Positions 38,296 through 46,589 of a DNA stretch of 64,000 nucleotides are shown in pieces. The stretch is taken from contig NZ_CP037993.1 of assembly GCF_004367745.1 (NCBI RefSeq), forward strand, positions 744,001-808,000, read 5' to 3'. Position 1 is the stretch's first letter. Each line of letters begins with the position of its first letter. The notes under the pieces were generated by a model. That model did no database searches and was not told where the DNA came from. It saw only the letters and a program-made list of their open reading frames with translations. Both the position numbers and the translations under genes were made by a program. Source of the stretch: Herbaspirillum huttiense (GTDB lineage Bacteria > Pseudomonadota > Gammaproteobacteria > Burkholderiales > Burkholderiaceae_D).

Positions 38296-39231
38296 ATGAG
38301 CGAGCGCACCGTCTACCGCATCCATCACCAGACCACTTACCAGTATTCGCTGCCGGTGCGGCTGTCGCACCAGGTGCTGCACCTGACGCCGCGCGAACTG
38401 CCGTGGCAGCAATGTCTCTCGCACACCGTCAACGTCTTGCCGTCGCCGCAACTGGTGCGCAGCTACGAAGACAATTTCGGCAACGTCATCAAGGCCTTCT
38501 CGCTCGATACCGACCACACCAGTCTCGACGTGCAGGCTGATTCCTGGGTCGCGCTCACACCGCGTGCGCAGCCGCAGCCCGGCATGCAGTGGGAGGAAGC
38601 GGCCACGGTGATGGCCTATCACGGCGGCCGCATCATGGCACCGGGCATGCTGGAGGCGTCCAATTTCCTGTTCGAATCCTCGCACGTGCGCATCAAGCGC
38701 GAGTTCATCCGCTATGCGGCCGAGTGCTTCAGCCCGGGCCTGTCGGTGGTGGAGGGGGTGCGTGCGTTGATGATGCGCATCCATGAGGAATTCGCCTTCG
38801 ATCCGGCCGCCACCACCGTGTCCACACCGGTGACGGAAGTCTTCACCAACCGGCGCGGCGTGTGCCAGGACTTCGCGCACCTGATGCTGTCCTGCCTGCG
38901 CTCCATCGGTTTGGCGGCGCGCTATGTGAGCGGCTATCTGCTCACCGAGCCGCCCCCGGGTCAGCCGCGCCTGATCGGAGCCGATGCCTCGCATGCCTGG
39001 GTCTCGGTGTATTGCCCCGGTGTGGACGGTAGTGAGGGGACGTGGATCGATGCCGATCCGACCAATGGCGTCTTCCCCGATACCAGTCACATCACGCTGG
39101 GCTGGGGACGCGATTTCCTCGACATCTCGCCCTTGCGCGGCGTGCTCATCGGCGGCGGGCAGCAGACCATGCAGGTAGCAGTGACGGTGTTGCCGGGCGA
39201 AGAGGCGCAGGGTTTGCAGCTGTCGATCTGA
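38296..39231 (+). CDS. transglutaminase-like cysteine protease
   Basis: A 311-residue stand-alone transglutaminase-like protein (COG1305). The N-terminal beta domain starts RTVYRIHHQTTYQYSLPV. The core has the catalytic Cys in TNRRGVCQDFAHLML, His in ADASHAWVSVYCPG and Asp in WIDADPTNGV. It has no signal peptide, so it is probably cytoplasmic. It starts one base after the stop of the ATP-grasp/alpha-E fusion, so the pair is almost certainly co-translated. Family members are thought to cleave amide or isopeptide bonds; the substrate here is unknown. Confidence 0.9.
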   Translation: MSERTVYRIHHQTTYQYSLPVRLSHQVLHLTPRELPWQQCLSHTVNVLPSPQLVRSYEDNFGNVIKAFSLDTDHTSLDVQADSWVALTPRAQPQPGMQWEEAATVMAYHGGRIMAPGMLEASNFLFESSHVRIKREFIRYAAECFSPGLSVVEGVRALMMRIHEEFAFDPAATTVSTPVTEVFTNRRGVCQDFAHLMLSCLRSIGLAARYVSGYLLTEPPPGQPRLIGADASHAWVSVYCPGVDGSEGTWIDADPTNGVFPDTSHITLGWGRDFLDISPLRGVLIGGGQQTMQVAVTVLPGEEAQGLQLSI

Positions 39232-39275
39232 GCGCAATTTTCTGTATTGTTGCCGCAGCGTCGCCACAAAACACG

Positions 39276-39316
39276 ATGGCCACTATTCGAAAGAATAGTG
39301 GCCATGTTTGTTTTTA
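39276..39316. terminator. strong bidirectional terminator
   Basis: A perfect 13-bp stem, ATGGCCACTATTC (39276-39288) with GAATAGTGGCCAT (39293-39305), closed by a GAAA tetraloop and followed by GTTTGTTTTT. It separates the transglutaminase operon from the convergent MFS gene. Confidence 0.92.
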
Positions 39317-39336
39317 CGCCAAGCTCGGGATTGCGC

Positions 39337-40716
39337 TCAATGTGCCCCTGCGTCCGCCACCATCAGCGGCTTGCCGCCATCGGGACGATTGCGGTCCGAG
39401 GCCTGCTTGACCAGCAAGGCCACCGTGGACACCAGCGCGGCCACGGCCACCACGGCGAAGACTTCGCTGAAGCCCAGCTGGCGGCGCGTGAGTTCGGCCA
39501 CCAGGAAGGAACCGGCGATACCGCCGAAGCGCCCCACGCCCAGCATCCAGGCCACGCCGGTGGCACGGCCCCGCGTCGGATAGTAGGCCGCGGCCAGTGC
39601 CGGCAGGGAAGATTGCGCGGTATTCATCAAGGTACCGGCCACGAACACCACGACGGTGAGCACGCCCACATTGCCCGCCGCCTGCCCGATGGCAAACACC
39701 GCCACCGCAGTGGCGGCAAAGCCGATCGCGATGACGCGGTTGGCGTTGTAGCGGTCCATCAGCCAGCCGAACAGGATGGCCCCCACGCCGCCCAGCGGGA
39801 ACAGCGCAGCAATGAGCGTGGCGGTCTTGGGTGCCAGGCCGGCATCCTTGAACAGCACCGGCATCCAGTTCACCAGCGCATAGAAGATCACCAGACCCAT
39901 GAAGTAGGCCAGCCACAGCATGCAGGTGCCGACCAGGTAGCGCGGTTCGAACAGCAGGGCGATGCCGCTTTTGCCGGTGGGGGCTTCGCCTTGCGGGCCG
40001 GTCTCGGTGAGGGTGAAGCGATTGAAAGCGGCGGCCGAGGATGAGATGCGGCGCAGAACCGCGCCTATGCGCTCGGCCGCATAGCCCTTGGCCACCATGT
40101 GGCGCACCGATTCCGGCAGGCTGGGCAGCATCACCAGCAACAGCAGCAGCGGAGCGGCACCGCCCAGCATCAGCACGCTGCGCCAGCCCCACAGCGGAAT
40201 CATCCACGCCGCCAGGAATCCACCCAGCGCTGCACCCAGCGGGAAGCCGCAGAACATGGCATTGGTCAGCATGGCGCGGCGCGCGGCCGGGCTGTATTCA
40301 CTGGTGAGCGTGACCGCATTGGGCATGGCCGCGCCCAGGCCCAGGCCGGTCAGGAAGCGCAGGATCGTCAGCTCCTGCAGGTTGCCGGCGAAGGCCGAGC
40401 CCAGGCAGGCCACGCCCATCACCAGCACCGACAGCAGCAGGATCTTGCGGCGGCCGTAGCGGTCGGCCAGAGGGCCCGACGTCAGCGCACCGGCGGCCAG
40501 GCCGAACAACGCGGCGCTCAACACGGGAGCCAGGTCCGGCTTGGCGATGCCCCAGTCCTTGAGCAGCGAGGGGGCGATGAAGCCGATGGCGGCGGTGTCG
40601 AAGCCGTCCAGCAGGACGACGAAGAAGCACAGCGCGAAGATCAGCCATTGATAGCGCGAGAAGGGCTCGCGGTTGATGAAGGCCTGGACGTCCAGGGCAG
40701 GGGTTTCTGGTCTCAT
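39337..40716 (-). CDS. MFS transporter, aromatic acid:H+ symporter type
   Basis: A 459-residue, 12-helix major facilitator. The TM1 motif FVVLLDGFDTAAIGFIAPSL is the mark of the AAHS family (PcaK, BenK, MhpT-like). The loop 2-3 motif GPLADRYGRRKILL follows. A cytoplasmic loop at 205-255 separates the halves. Likely substrate is a benzoate- or hydroxybenzoate-type acid, but nothing nearby encodes aromatic catabolism. Direct repeats upstream (40795-40824) may be an operator. Confidence 0.88.
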   Translation of the reverse strand: MRPETPALDVQAFINREPFSRYQWLIFALCFFVVLLDGFDTAAIGFIAPSLLKDWGIAKPDLAPVLSAALFGLAAGALTSGPLADRYGRRKILLLSVLVMGVACLGSAFAGNLQELTILRFLTGLGLGAAMPNAVTLTSEYSPAARRAMLTNAMFCGFPLGAALGGFLAAWMIPLWGWRSVLMLGGAAPLLLLLVMLPSLPESVRHMVAKGYAAERIGAVLRRISSSAAAFNRFTLTETGPQGEAPTGKSGIALLFEPRYLVGTCMLWLAYFMGLVIFYALVNWMPVLFKDAGLAPKTATLIAALFPLGGVGAILFGWLMDRYNANRVIAIGFAATAVAVFAIGQAAGNVGVLTVVVFVAGTLMNTAQSSLPALAAAYYPTRGRATGVAWMLGVGRFGGIAGSFLVAELTRRQLGFSEVFAVVAVAALVSTVALLVKQASDRNRPDGGKPLMVADAGAH

Positions 40717-40794
40717 GTCTCTCTCTTCTGGATATTGGGGGGTACGGCTGTTTTATTTTTTGTGCGAAAAGTATAAAACAATGCAGAAGTTATT

Positions 40795-40824
40795 TGTGCG
40801 GTCAGTGCGCATATGTGCGGTTAG
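40795..40824. promoter_or_regulatory. direct repeats upstream of the MFS gene, possible operator
   Basis: TGTGCGGTCAG (40795-40805) and TGTGCGGTTAG (40814-40824) are near-identical direct repeats, 19 bases apart start to start. They flank a partial palindrome GCGCATATGTGC (40807-40818). A further TGTGCG occurs at 40761-40766. The site lies about 80-110 bases upstream of the minus-strand MFS start. Confidence 0.4.
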
Positions 40825-40963
40825 CGAACACAATCGTGTTTTGTGAAGGAAAGCGCAAAGGCCCCCGCCCGTCGGGCTGGCGCGGGCAGGGGGGATGGGA
40901 GCGGTGAAGGAAACTGTCCGAAAACCCAAGCCAGCCATGGGCGCTGGCGTCAGGCGGTTCTGC

Positions 40964-43015
40964 TCAGGGGGTGCGGATATGATCGATCAGGGCGATGGTG
41001 GCTTCATCGGGGGGCGGCGTGAGCAGGCTGACGATGACCATGGCAGCCATCCCGACCGGGACGCCGAAGATGCCGGCCGAGATCGGCGCGATGTGGAACC
41101 ATTGCCCGGCGGCACTGCCGCCGAAGGCGGGGTTGGTGTGCAGCATGTAATACACGCACATCAGGAAGCCGCAGACGATGCCGGCAATCGCGCCGGCCTG
41201 GTTGGCACGCTTCCAGAACACGCCCAGCACCAGTGCCGGGAACAGCGTGGAGGCCGCCAGCGAGAAGGCCGCACCGACCATGGAGAGGATGTCGCCCGGT
41301 TTCAATGAAGCGGCGTAGGCCGCCAGCAGCGCCACCACCAGCAACAGCAGCTTGGAAATGGTTACGCGTTTTTGCGTCGAGGCGCTGGGGTCGACCACCT
41401 TGTAATACACGTCATGCGAGAGCGCATTGGAGATCGTCAGCAGCAGTCCGTCAGCAGTAGACAGCGCTGCCGCCAGCCCGCCTGCCGCCACCAGTCCGGA
41501 GACGAAATACGGCAGGCCGGCGATCTCCGGCATGGCCAGCACGATGATGTCGCCATCCATGGAAATCTCGCCCAGCTGCACCAGGCCATCGCGATTGAGA
41601 TCGTTGATGGAGACCAGCGGATTGAGCTTGTCCATGTTGGCCCAGTAATACACCCAGTCCGGCAGATGGCTGTAGCTGCTGCCCACCAGCGAGGTGTAGA
41701 TGTCGTATTTCACCAGGACGGTGAGCGCCGGCACGGTGAGGTAGATCAGCATGATGAAGAACAGCGTCCAGAACACCGAGCTGCGCGCGCCCGCCACGGT
41801 GGGCGTGGTGTAGTAGCGCATGAGGATGTGCGGCAGCGCCGCCGTACCCAGCATCAGGCAGAACACCAGCGCCAGGAAATTGTTGCGTTTGATGTCCGAG
41901 CTCTGCTGGTCGCGACCGGGGAAGGGTTCGGTCTGCGAGACCGGTGGCTGCGCGCGTGCAAGATTGGCCGCGCGTGCTTCGGTCCATTTGCGTTCTGCCT
42001 CCTGGGGGGACTTGGGATAGGACGATAGCGCGCGGCTGGCGGCCTTGATGTCGGCCAGCGAAGCGTGGCTATCACGCCGTACCTGGTCGGCCTGATTTTG
42101 CGCCTCGACACGTCCATCGAGCCAGGATTGCGGCAGGCCCTTGAGCTTGCGGTCGTAGTCATCGGCGCGCGCCTGGAAGATCTTGCGCACTTCCTTTTCC
42201 TTGGGGTCGTCTTCCAGTTTGTGTTCCAGCGCCGAGAGCTTGGGCAGCACCGCGCCATAGGCCACCGGCGGCACGGGTACCGTCGCATGCTTGGCCGAGA
42301 GCCAGATCACCGGGATCAGGTAGGCGAACAGGATGATGATGTATTGCGCCACCTGGGTCCAGGTGATGGCGCGCATGCCGCCCAGGAAGGAGCACACCAG
42401 AATGCTGGCCAGCCCGAGGAAGATGCCGATGGAAAAATCGATGCCGGTGAAGCGCGAAGTAATCAGCCCCACGCCATAGATCTGCGCCACCACATAGGTG
42501 AAGGAGATCAGGATGGTGGCCGCCACGGCCAGGATGCGGATCACGTTGACCCCGTGGCTGCCGGGTCTGCCCGGATAGCGCGCGGCCAGGAAATCGGCGA
42601 TGGTGTATTGCCCGAACTTGCGCAGGTAGGGCGCGATCAGCAGGGCCACCAGGACGTAGCCGCCGGTCCAGCCGAGGATGTAGGCCAGTCCGTCGAAGCC
42701 CTGCAGGTAGAGGCCGCCGGCCAGGCTGATGAAGGTCGCCGCCGAGATCCAGTCGGCGGCCGTGGCCATGCCGTTGAAGAGCGGTGGCACGCGCCGTCCG
42801 GCGACGTAGTATTCGGGCACGTCGGAGGTGCGGCAGACCACGCCGATGCCGGCATACAGGCCGATGGTGACGAACAGGAACAGGTAGCCGATCCACGAGC
42901 GCGGCATGCCCTCGCGCTCCAGGATGGCCAGCACGCACAGGAAGATGATGAAGCCCAGCGTATAGAAACCATAGTAGCGGCACAGCCGCCGGAAGAAGTC
43001 CTTGTTACTCTCCAT
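40964..43015 (-). CDS. sodium:solute symporter (VC_2705/ActP-like)
   Basis: A 683-residue member of the SSS family, close to the acetate-permease-like VC_2705 group. It has about 13 hydrophobic segments; conserved pieces include VPEYYVAGRRVPPLFNGMA, YTIADFLAARY and LPHILMRYYTTPT. A charged, probably coiled insert of about 120 residues separates two transmembrane segments (around residues 255-375). A later loop holds DLNRDGLVQLGE (41567-41602), an exact EF-hand-type calcium loop. ATG at 43015 has AAGGCGAG upstream; GTG at 43036 would overlap the DUF4212 gene more. Cotranscribed with the DUF4212 gene and two-component genes. Confidence 0.9.
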   Translation of the reverse strand: MESNKDFFRRLCRYYGFYTLGFIIFLCVLAILEREGMPRSWIGYLFLFVTIGLYAGIGVVCRTSDVPEYYVAGRRVPPLFNGMATAADWISAATFISLAGGLYLQGFDGLAYILGWTGGYVLVALLIAPYLRKFGQYTIADFLAARYPGRPGSHGVNVIRILAVAATILISFTYVVAQIYGVGLITSRFTGIDFSIGIFLGLASILVCSFLGGMRAITWTQVAQYIIILFAYLIPVIWLSAKHATVPVPPVAYGAVLPKLSALEHKLEDDPKEKEVRKIFQARADDYDRKLKGLPQSWLDGRVEAQNQADQVRRDSHASLADIKAASRALSSYPKSPQEAERKWTEARAANLARAQPPVSQTEPFPGRDQQSSDIKRNNFLALVFCLMLGTAALPHILMRYYTTPTVAGARSSVFWTLFFIMLIYLTVPALTVLVKYDIYTSLVGSSYSHLPDWVYYWANMDKLNPLVSINDLNRDGLVQLGEISMDGDIIVLAMPEIAGLPYFVSGLVAAGGLAAALSTADGLLLTISNALSHDVYYKVVDPSASTQKRVTISKLLLLVVALLAAYAASLKPGDILSMVGAAFSLAASTLFPALVLGVFWKRANQAGAIAGIVCGFLMCVYYMLHTNPAFGGSAAGQWFHIAPISAGIFGVPVGMAAMVIVSLLTPPPDEATIALIDHIRTP

Positions 43016-43289
43016 GCCAGTGCTCGCCTTGTTCACGTCGGACCAGTTGTTCGATGCGGCGCATGCGGCGCACGTAGAGGACCACGATGGCCAGGTAGAT
43101 CAGCATCATGCCCTGCGCGGCCATGTAGAAGGAGACCGGCCAGCCGAACAGGTGTACCCGGTCCAGTTCGCGCGCGAAGTAGATGAAGAAGAACGTGGCG
43201 GCGAACCACAGCGCCAGCAGCCAGGCCGTCATGCGGCGGGTGCGGTGCCATTGGTTGCCGGGGTCCGGGGGAGGCGTGCCGTGGTCCAT
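43005..43289 (-). CDS. DUF4212 small membrane protein, symporter partner
   Basis: A 94-residue inner-membrane protein with two hydrophobic segments (TAWLLALWFAATFFFIYFA and SFYMAAQGMMLIYLAIVVLY) and a basic C-terminus. DUF4212 genes regularly precede VC_2705-type symporters and are thought to be a subunit or assembly partner. The stop overlaps the symporter start region by 11 bases, and the histidine kinase ends one base upstream. Confidence 0.88.
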   Translation of the reverse strand: MDHGTPPPDPGNQWHRTRRMTAWLLALWFAATFFFIYFARELDRVHLFGWPVSFYMAAQGMMLIYLAIVVLYVRRMRRIEQLVRREQGEHWHGE

Positions 43290-43290
43290 G

Positions 43291-44892
43291 TCAGGTGATG
43301 TCGTCGAAGAAGGGCGTGCGTGGCATCATGCGAAAGCTCACGCGAAAGAGGCTGCCCGGATATTTGGGATCGCTGCTGCGCGGATTGTGGGTGATCTCGA
43401 CGATCGCCTCGTGCTGCTGCGCGATCTCGCGCACGATGGCCAGGCCCAGGCCGCTGCCGGTGCTGGGCGTGCCGAGGATGCGATAGAAACGCTCGAACAC
43501 GTTGCTGCGTTCGGCCACCGGAATGCCGGGGCCGTTGTCTTCCACTTCGAGGATGGCCAGGCCTCCGCCCTCATCGGTGCGTGCGCGCACGGTGACGCGG
43601 CCATTGCCATCGTGCGGTGTGTAATGCAGGGCATTGTCCAGCAGGTTGGATAACAGTTCGCGCAGCATCACCGGGTTGCCGGTGATGAGGATGGGGTGGT
43701 CCGGTTGCTCGAAGCCGAGGTCGATGCGCTGGGTGAAGGACATCGGCACCCAGTCCTGCACCACGCTGCGCGCCAGTTCGTTCAACTCCAGCGGGACCAT
43801 GCCGCCGGATTGCGATTGCTGGTTTTCGGCGCGCGCCAGTGACAGCAATTGATTGACCAGGCGCGTGGCGGTTTCCGAACTCTTGGCCAGTTGTTCCAGC
43901 GAACGGCGCACGTCGTCCTGGTCATCCTGCCGCAGCGCCAGTTCGGATTGCATGCGCATGCCGGCCAAGGGCGTCTTCATCTGGTGCGCGGCATCGGCAA
44001 TGAAGCGCTTCTGGATGGCGATGGTTTGCGACAGGCGCGCCAGCATGTCGTTGAGCGAACGTACCAGCGGGGAAATCTCTTCTGGCACCTGGCCGGAATC
44101 GATGGGCGAGAGATCGTCGGGGCGGCGCGCACGGATGCGCTGCTGCAATTCCGACAGTGGAGACAGGCCGCGCGAGAGTGCGAACCACACCAGCGCCAGC
44201 GCCACCGGCAGGATCACGAACTGCGGCAGGATCACGCCCTTGATGATTTCATTGGCCAGTTGCGCGCGCTTTTCCAGGGTCTCGCCGACCTGCACGGTGG
44301 CAATGCGCGGCTCGCGCTGGGCAGCGCGCTGGGCGGCGCTGCGGCGCAGGTCTACCTGCAGGGTGGCGATGCGTACATCACTGCCGTGCAGGATGTCGTT
44401 GCGGAATTGCACCGTGCCAAGTGTGATGCGATCTTCGTCGGCTGGCGGTTGCGGCATGTCGACGTCGCCTTCGACATATTCGCCATTGGGGCCGGTGACC
44501 TTGTAGTAGATGTTGTCGATGTCGTCGGCGCGCAGCAGGTCGCGTGCCGAGACCGGCAGGCGCGCCACCACCTTGCCGTTGACTTCCGAGACCTGCTGCG
44601 CGAGCACGGTCACGCTGTCTTCCAGCGCGCGGTCGAAGGGCTGGTTGGCAATCGACTGCGCAATCAGGTAAGTGATGGCGATGCTCATCGGCCACAGCAG
44701 CAGCAGCGGGGCCAGCATCCAGTCGAGGATCTCGCCGAACAGTGAACGCTGGATGCGTTCCACCGGTTGCGTCGCCAGGGCGGCGCGGCGTTTCTTGCGG
44801 GGCGTGGGGGCAGCGGGAGCGGCAGTGGACTCCGGCGCGGCCTCGGGCGGCGGGGCGGATGCAGCGGCGGGGGAAGGATCGCGCGCGGTCAT
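43291..44892 (-). CDS. sensor histidine kinase, TctE-like
   Basis: A 533-residue membrane sensor kinase. A Pro/Ala-rich cytoplasmic head (1-45) precedes TM1 (about 58-80). A periplasmic sensor of the two-component sensor N-terminal type (about 80-215) and TM2 (LPQFVILPVALALVWFAL) follow, then HAMP. The HisKA H-box FIADAAHQMKTPLAGM has His303. ATPase motifs are LLSNLLDNALHY (N), VEDNGPGIP (G1) and GSGLGLAIVREIA (G2). It lies 49 bases after the response regulator and 1 base before DUF4212, so the pair probably senses or controls the symporter substrate. Confidence 0.92.
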   Translation of the reverse strand: MTARDPSPAAASAPPPEAAPESTAAPAAPTPRKKRRAALATQPVERIQRSLFGEILDWMLAPLLLLWPMSIAITYLIAQSIANQPFDRALEDSVTVLAQQVSEVNGKVVARLPVSARDLLRADDIDNIYYKVTGPNGEYVEGDVDMPQPPADEDRITLGTVQFRNDILHGSDVRIATLQVDLRRSAAQRAAQREPRIATVQVGETLEKRAQLANEIIKGVILPQFVILPVALALVWFALSRGLSPLSELQQRIRARRPDDLSPIDSGQVPEEISPLVRSLNDMLARLSQTIAIQKRFIADAAHQMKTPLAGMRMQSELALRQDDQDDVRRSLEQLAKSSETATRLVNQLLSLARAENQQSQSGGMVPLELNELARSVVQDWVPMSFTQRIDLGFEQPDHPILITGNPVMLRELLSNLLDNALHYTPHDGNGRVTVRARTDEGGGLAILEVEDNGPGIPVAERSNVFERFYRILGTPSTGSGLGLAIVREIAQQHEAIVEITHNPRSSDPKYPGSLFRVSFRMMPRTPFFDDIT

Positions 44893-44941
44893 GGGGGATC
44901 AGCGCGCGGCTTGCCAGTGCGAAGCGAAGGCGGACGCGGCC

Positions 44942-45652
44942 TCAAGCCGCGCTGTTGGAGGCCGCCAGCGGGGCAGCGCCGTTCTCGGGCAGCTTCTCCA
45001 GGCAATAGCCGAGCCCGCGCACGGTGGCGATGCGTACGCCGCCGACCTCGATTTTCTTGCGCAGACGATGGACATAGACCTCGATGGCATTGTTGCTGAC
45101 TTCCTCTCCCCATTCGCACAGGTGGTCCACCAGCTGTTCCTTGGAGACCAGGCGGCCGGTGCGTTGCAATAATACTTCGAGCAGCCCCAGTTCCCGCGCC
45201 GACAGTTCCAGCATCTGTTCGCCGATGTAGGCAATGCGGCCGACCTGGTCGAAGGACAGCGGACCATGTTTGATGACCGTCGGCCCGCCGCCGGCACCGC
45301 GCCGGGTCAGCGCCCGCACCCGCGCTTCCAGTTCGGAGAGCGCAAAAGGCTTGGCCATGTAGTCGTCGGCACCGAGATCGAGGCCTTGCACGCGCTGTTC
45401 CACCGAATCGGCGGCCGTCAGGATCAGCACCGGCAGGCGCGAATTGCGCGCGCGCAGGCGGCGCAGCACCTCCAGGCCGGACATCTTGGGCAGGCCCAGG
45501 TCGAGGATCAGCAGGTCGAAATCCTGGGTGGACAAGGCGGAATCGGCTTCCACCCCGTTCTTGACGCAATCGGCGGCATAGCCGGAATGGCGCAGGGAAC
45601 GGGTCAGCCCGTCGGCCAGTACGCTGTCGTCTTCAGCAAGGAGGATGCGCAT
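44942..45652 (-). CDS. OmpR/PhoB-family response regulator
   Basis: A 236-residue DNA-binding response regulator. The receiver has Asp8-Asp9, phospho-acceptor Asp51 (LILDLGLPKMSG), Thr79 and Lys101 (AKPF). The winged helix has LELSARELGLLEVLL, then SNNAIEVYVHRLRKKI and VRGLGYCLE. It heads the operon RR, kinase, DUF4212, symporter, and is likely the activator of its own operon. An 8-bp inverted repeat TTGAATTA/TAATTCAA (45698-45705, 45734-45741) upstream is a possible binding site. Confidence 0.94.
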   Translation of the reverse strand: MRILLAEDDSVLADGLTRSLRHSGYAADCVKNGVEADSALSTQDFDLLILDLGLPKMSGLEVLRRLRARNSRLPVLILTAADSVEQRVQGLDLGADDYMAKPFALSELEARVRALTRRGAGGGPTVIKHGPLSFDQVGRIAYIGEQMLELSARELGLLEVLLQRTGRLVSKEQLVDHLCEWGEEVSNNAIEVYVHRLRKKIEVGGVRIATVRGLGYCLEKLPENGAAPLAASNSAA

Positions 45653-45952
45653 AAGAATCGGTCAGCGAGGCAAGGCCGGCTGAATTGTCTCGGATGGTTG
45701 AATTATTGTGATACCTTTTCATTCATATTCCACTAATTCAACCCCCAATGCAAATCAGGGATTGCCTGATGAGCGCTGTCCTTGAGACAGGTCAGGTCGC
45801 GGGTTTGAAGTGTAACAATTCAGATTGGGGCATTGAAGTCTGAAGCTTAGGCCTTATAGTAGGAGGCGTCAGCAAGATTTACTTGCTGGCAGCGCAATTT
45901 TTGTTGATATAATTTCTCGCATCCATTTCTGGAAAAATCGCTGGAAAATCTG
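45653..45952. other. divergent region between response regulator and secreted-protein genes
   Basis: No gene seen in these 300 bases. It contains the inverted repeat TTGAATTA/TAATTCAA near the response regulator, a small hairpin CTGTC-CTTGA-GACAG, and the promoter-like element at 45883-45913 for the plus-strand gene. Confidence 0.4.
45883..45913 (+). promoter_or_regulatory. sigma-70 type promoter for the small secreted protein gene
   Basis: Perfect -10 TATAAT (45908-45913) with TTGCTG (45883-45888) 19 bases upstream. The spacer is slightly long. The start codon is 40 bases downstream. Confidence 0.5.
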
Positions 45953-46375
45953 ATGAAACGTTTGTGGGTCCTGCTGCTGATCTGTCTGCTCCCGGTGCAA
46001 GTATTTGCAGCGGTGGTGACGTACGCCAGCTCGATGGCCGCGACCGACTTCGCAGTGCCGGCTCCGGTGCAAGCCGCCGTGGCGACCCAGCATCTGGTGT
46101 CCAAGACCGTTTCCCTGTCCGACCAGGCCGCTTCACTCAGTGATGACCAGTCGCACGCCCTGGTGGCCGATGCCGCCGGCAGCGATGACGACAGCACCGG
46201 TTACGCCGACAGCGGTGAAGACTTCTCCACGCACGCCGGTATCGGTGACGAGCCCGTGCTGATGCAATCCCTGGCCATGGTGCCGCAAACTTCCCGCCTG
46301 GCGCCCGCTCTGCGTAGCGATGCCGCCCTGCAACCCCCGTTCCTGCCCCGCGCAGGACGTCCTCCCCGGGCCTGA
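45953..46375 (+). CDS. small secreted protein of unknown function
   Basis: A 140-residue product with a clear signal peptide (MKRLWVLLLICLLPVQVFA, cleavage expected after FA). The mature part is Ala/Ser-rich with an acidic stretch (AAGSDDDSTGYADSGED) and ends in a Pro/Arg-rich tail (PPFLPRAGRPPRA). Head and tail recall small periplasmic proteins found with metal-efflux genes (CzcI-like), but the His-rich centre of that group is absent and no efflux gene is near. Treated as unrecognised. The reading frame and promoter support a real gene. Confidence 0.65.
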   Translation: MKRLWVLLLICLLPVQVFAAVVTYASSMAATDFAVPAPVQAAVATQHLVSKTVSLSDQAASLSDDQSHALVADAAGSDDDSTGYADSGEDFSTHAGIGDEPVLMQSLAMVPQTSRLAPALRSDAALQPPFLPRAGRPPRA

Positions 46376-46589
46376 TCCCGTCGCCACGCGCGACAGGTTT
46401 TGCTGCGCCCGCTGAACTGCCCCTGATGGATTGAGGCTTCGCGCCGTGCGACAGCAGGACCCTGCGCGTGCGCGGCCAGCGTCGGCCTGCCTGCGCCGGT
46501 GCTGATCCTCCAGGGCACACCTGTTCCAGTGATTCCGAATTACGGCCGATGTGACCGCATCACATCATCAGAATCCTTTAGGAGATAGC

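Noticed and set aside
45953..46375. CzcI-type metal-resistance protein
   Set aside because: The signal peptide and Pro/Arg-rich end are reminiscent, but the His-rich metal-binding centre and neighbouring efflux genes are missing.
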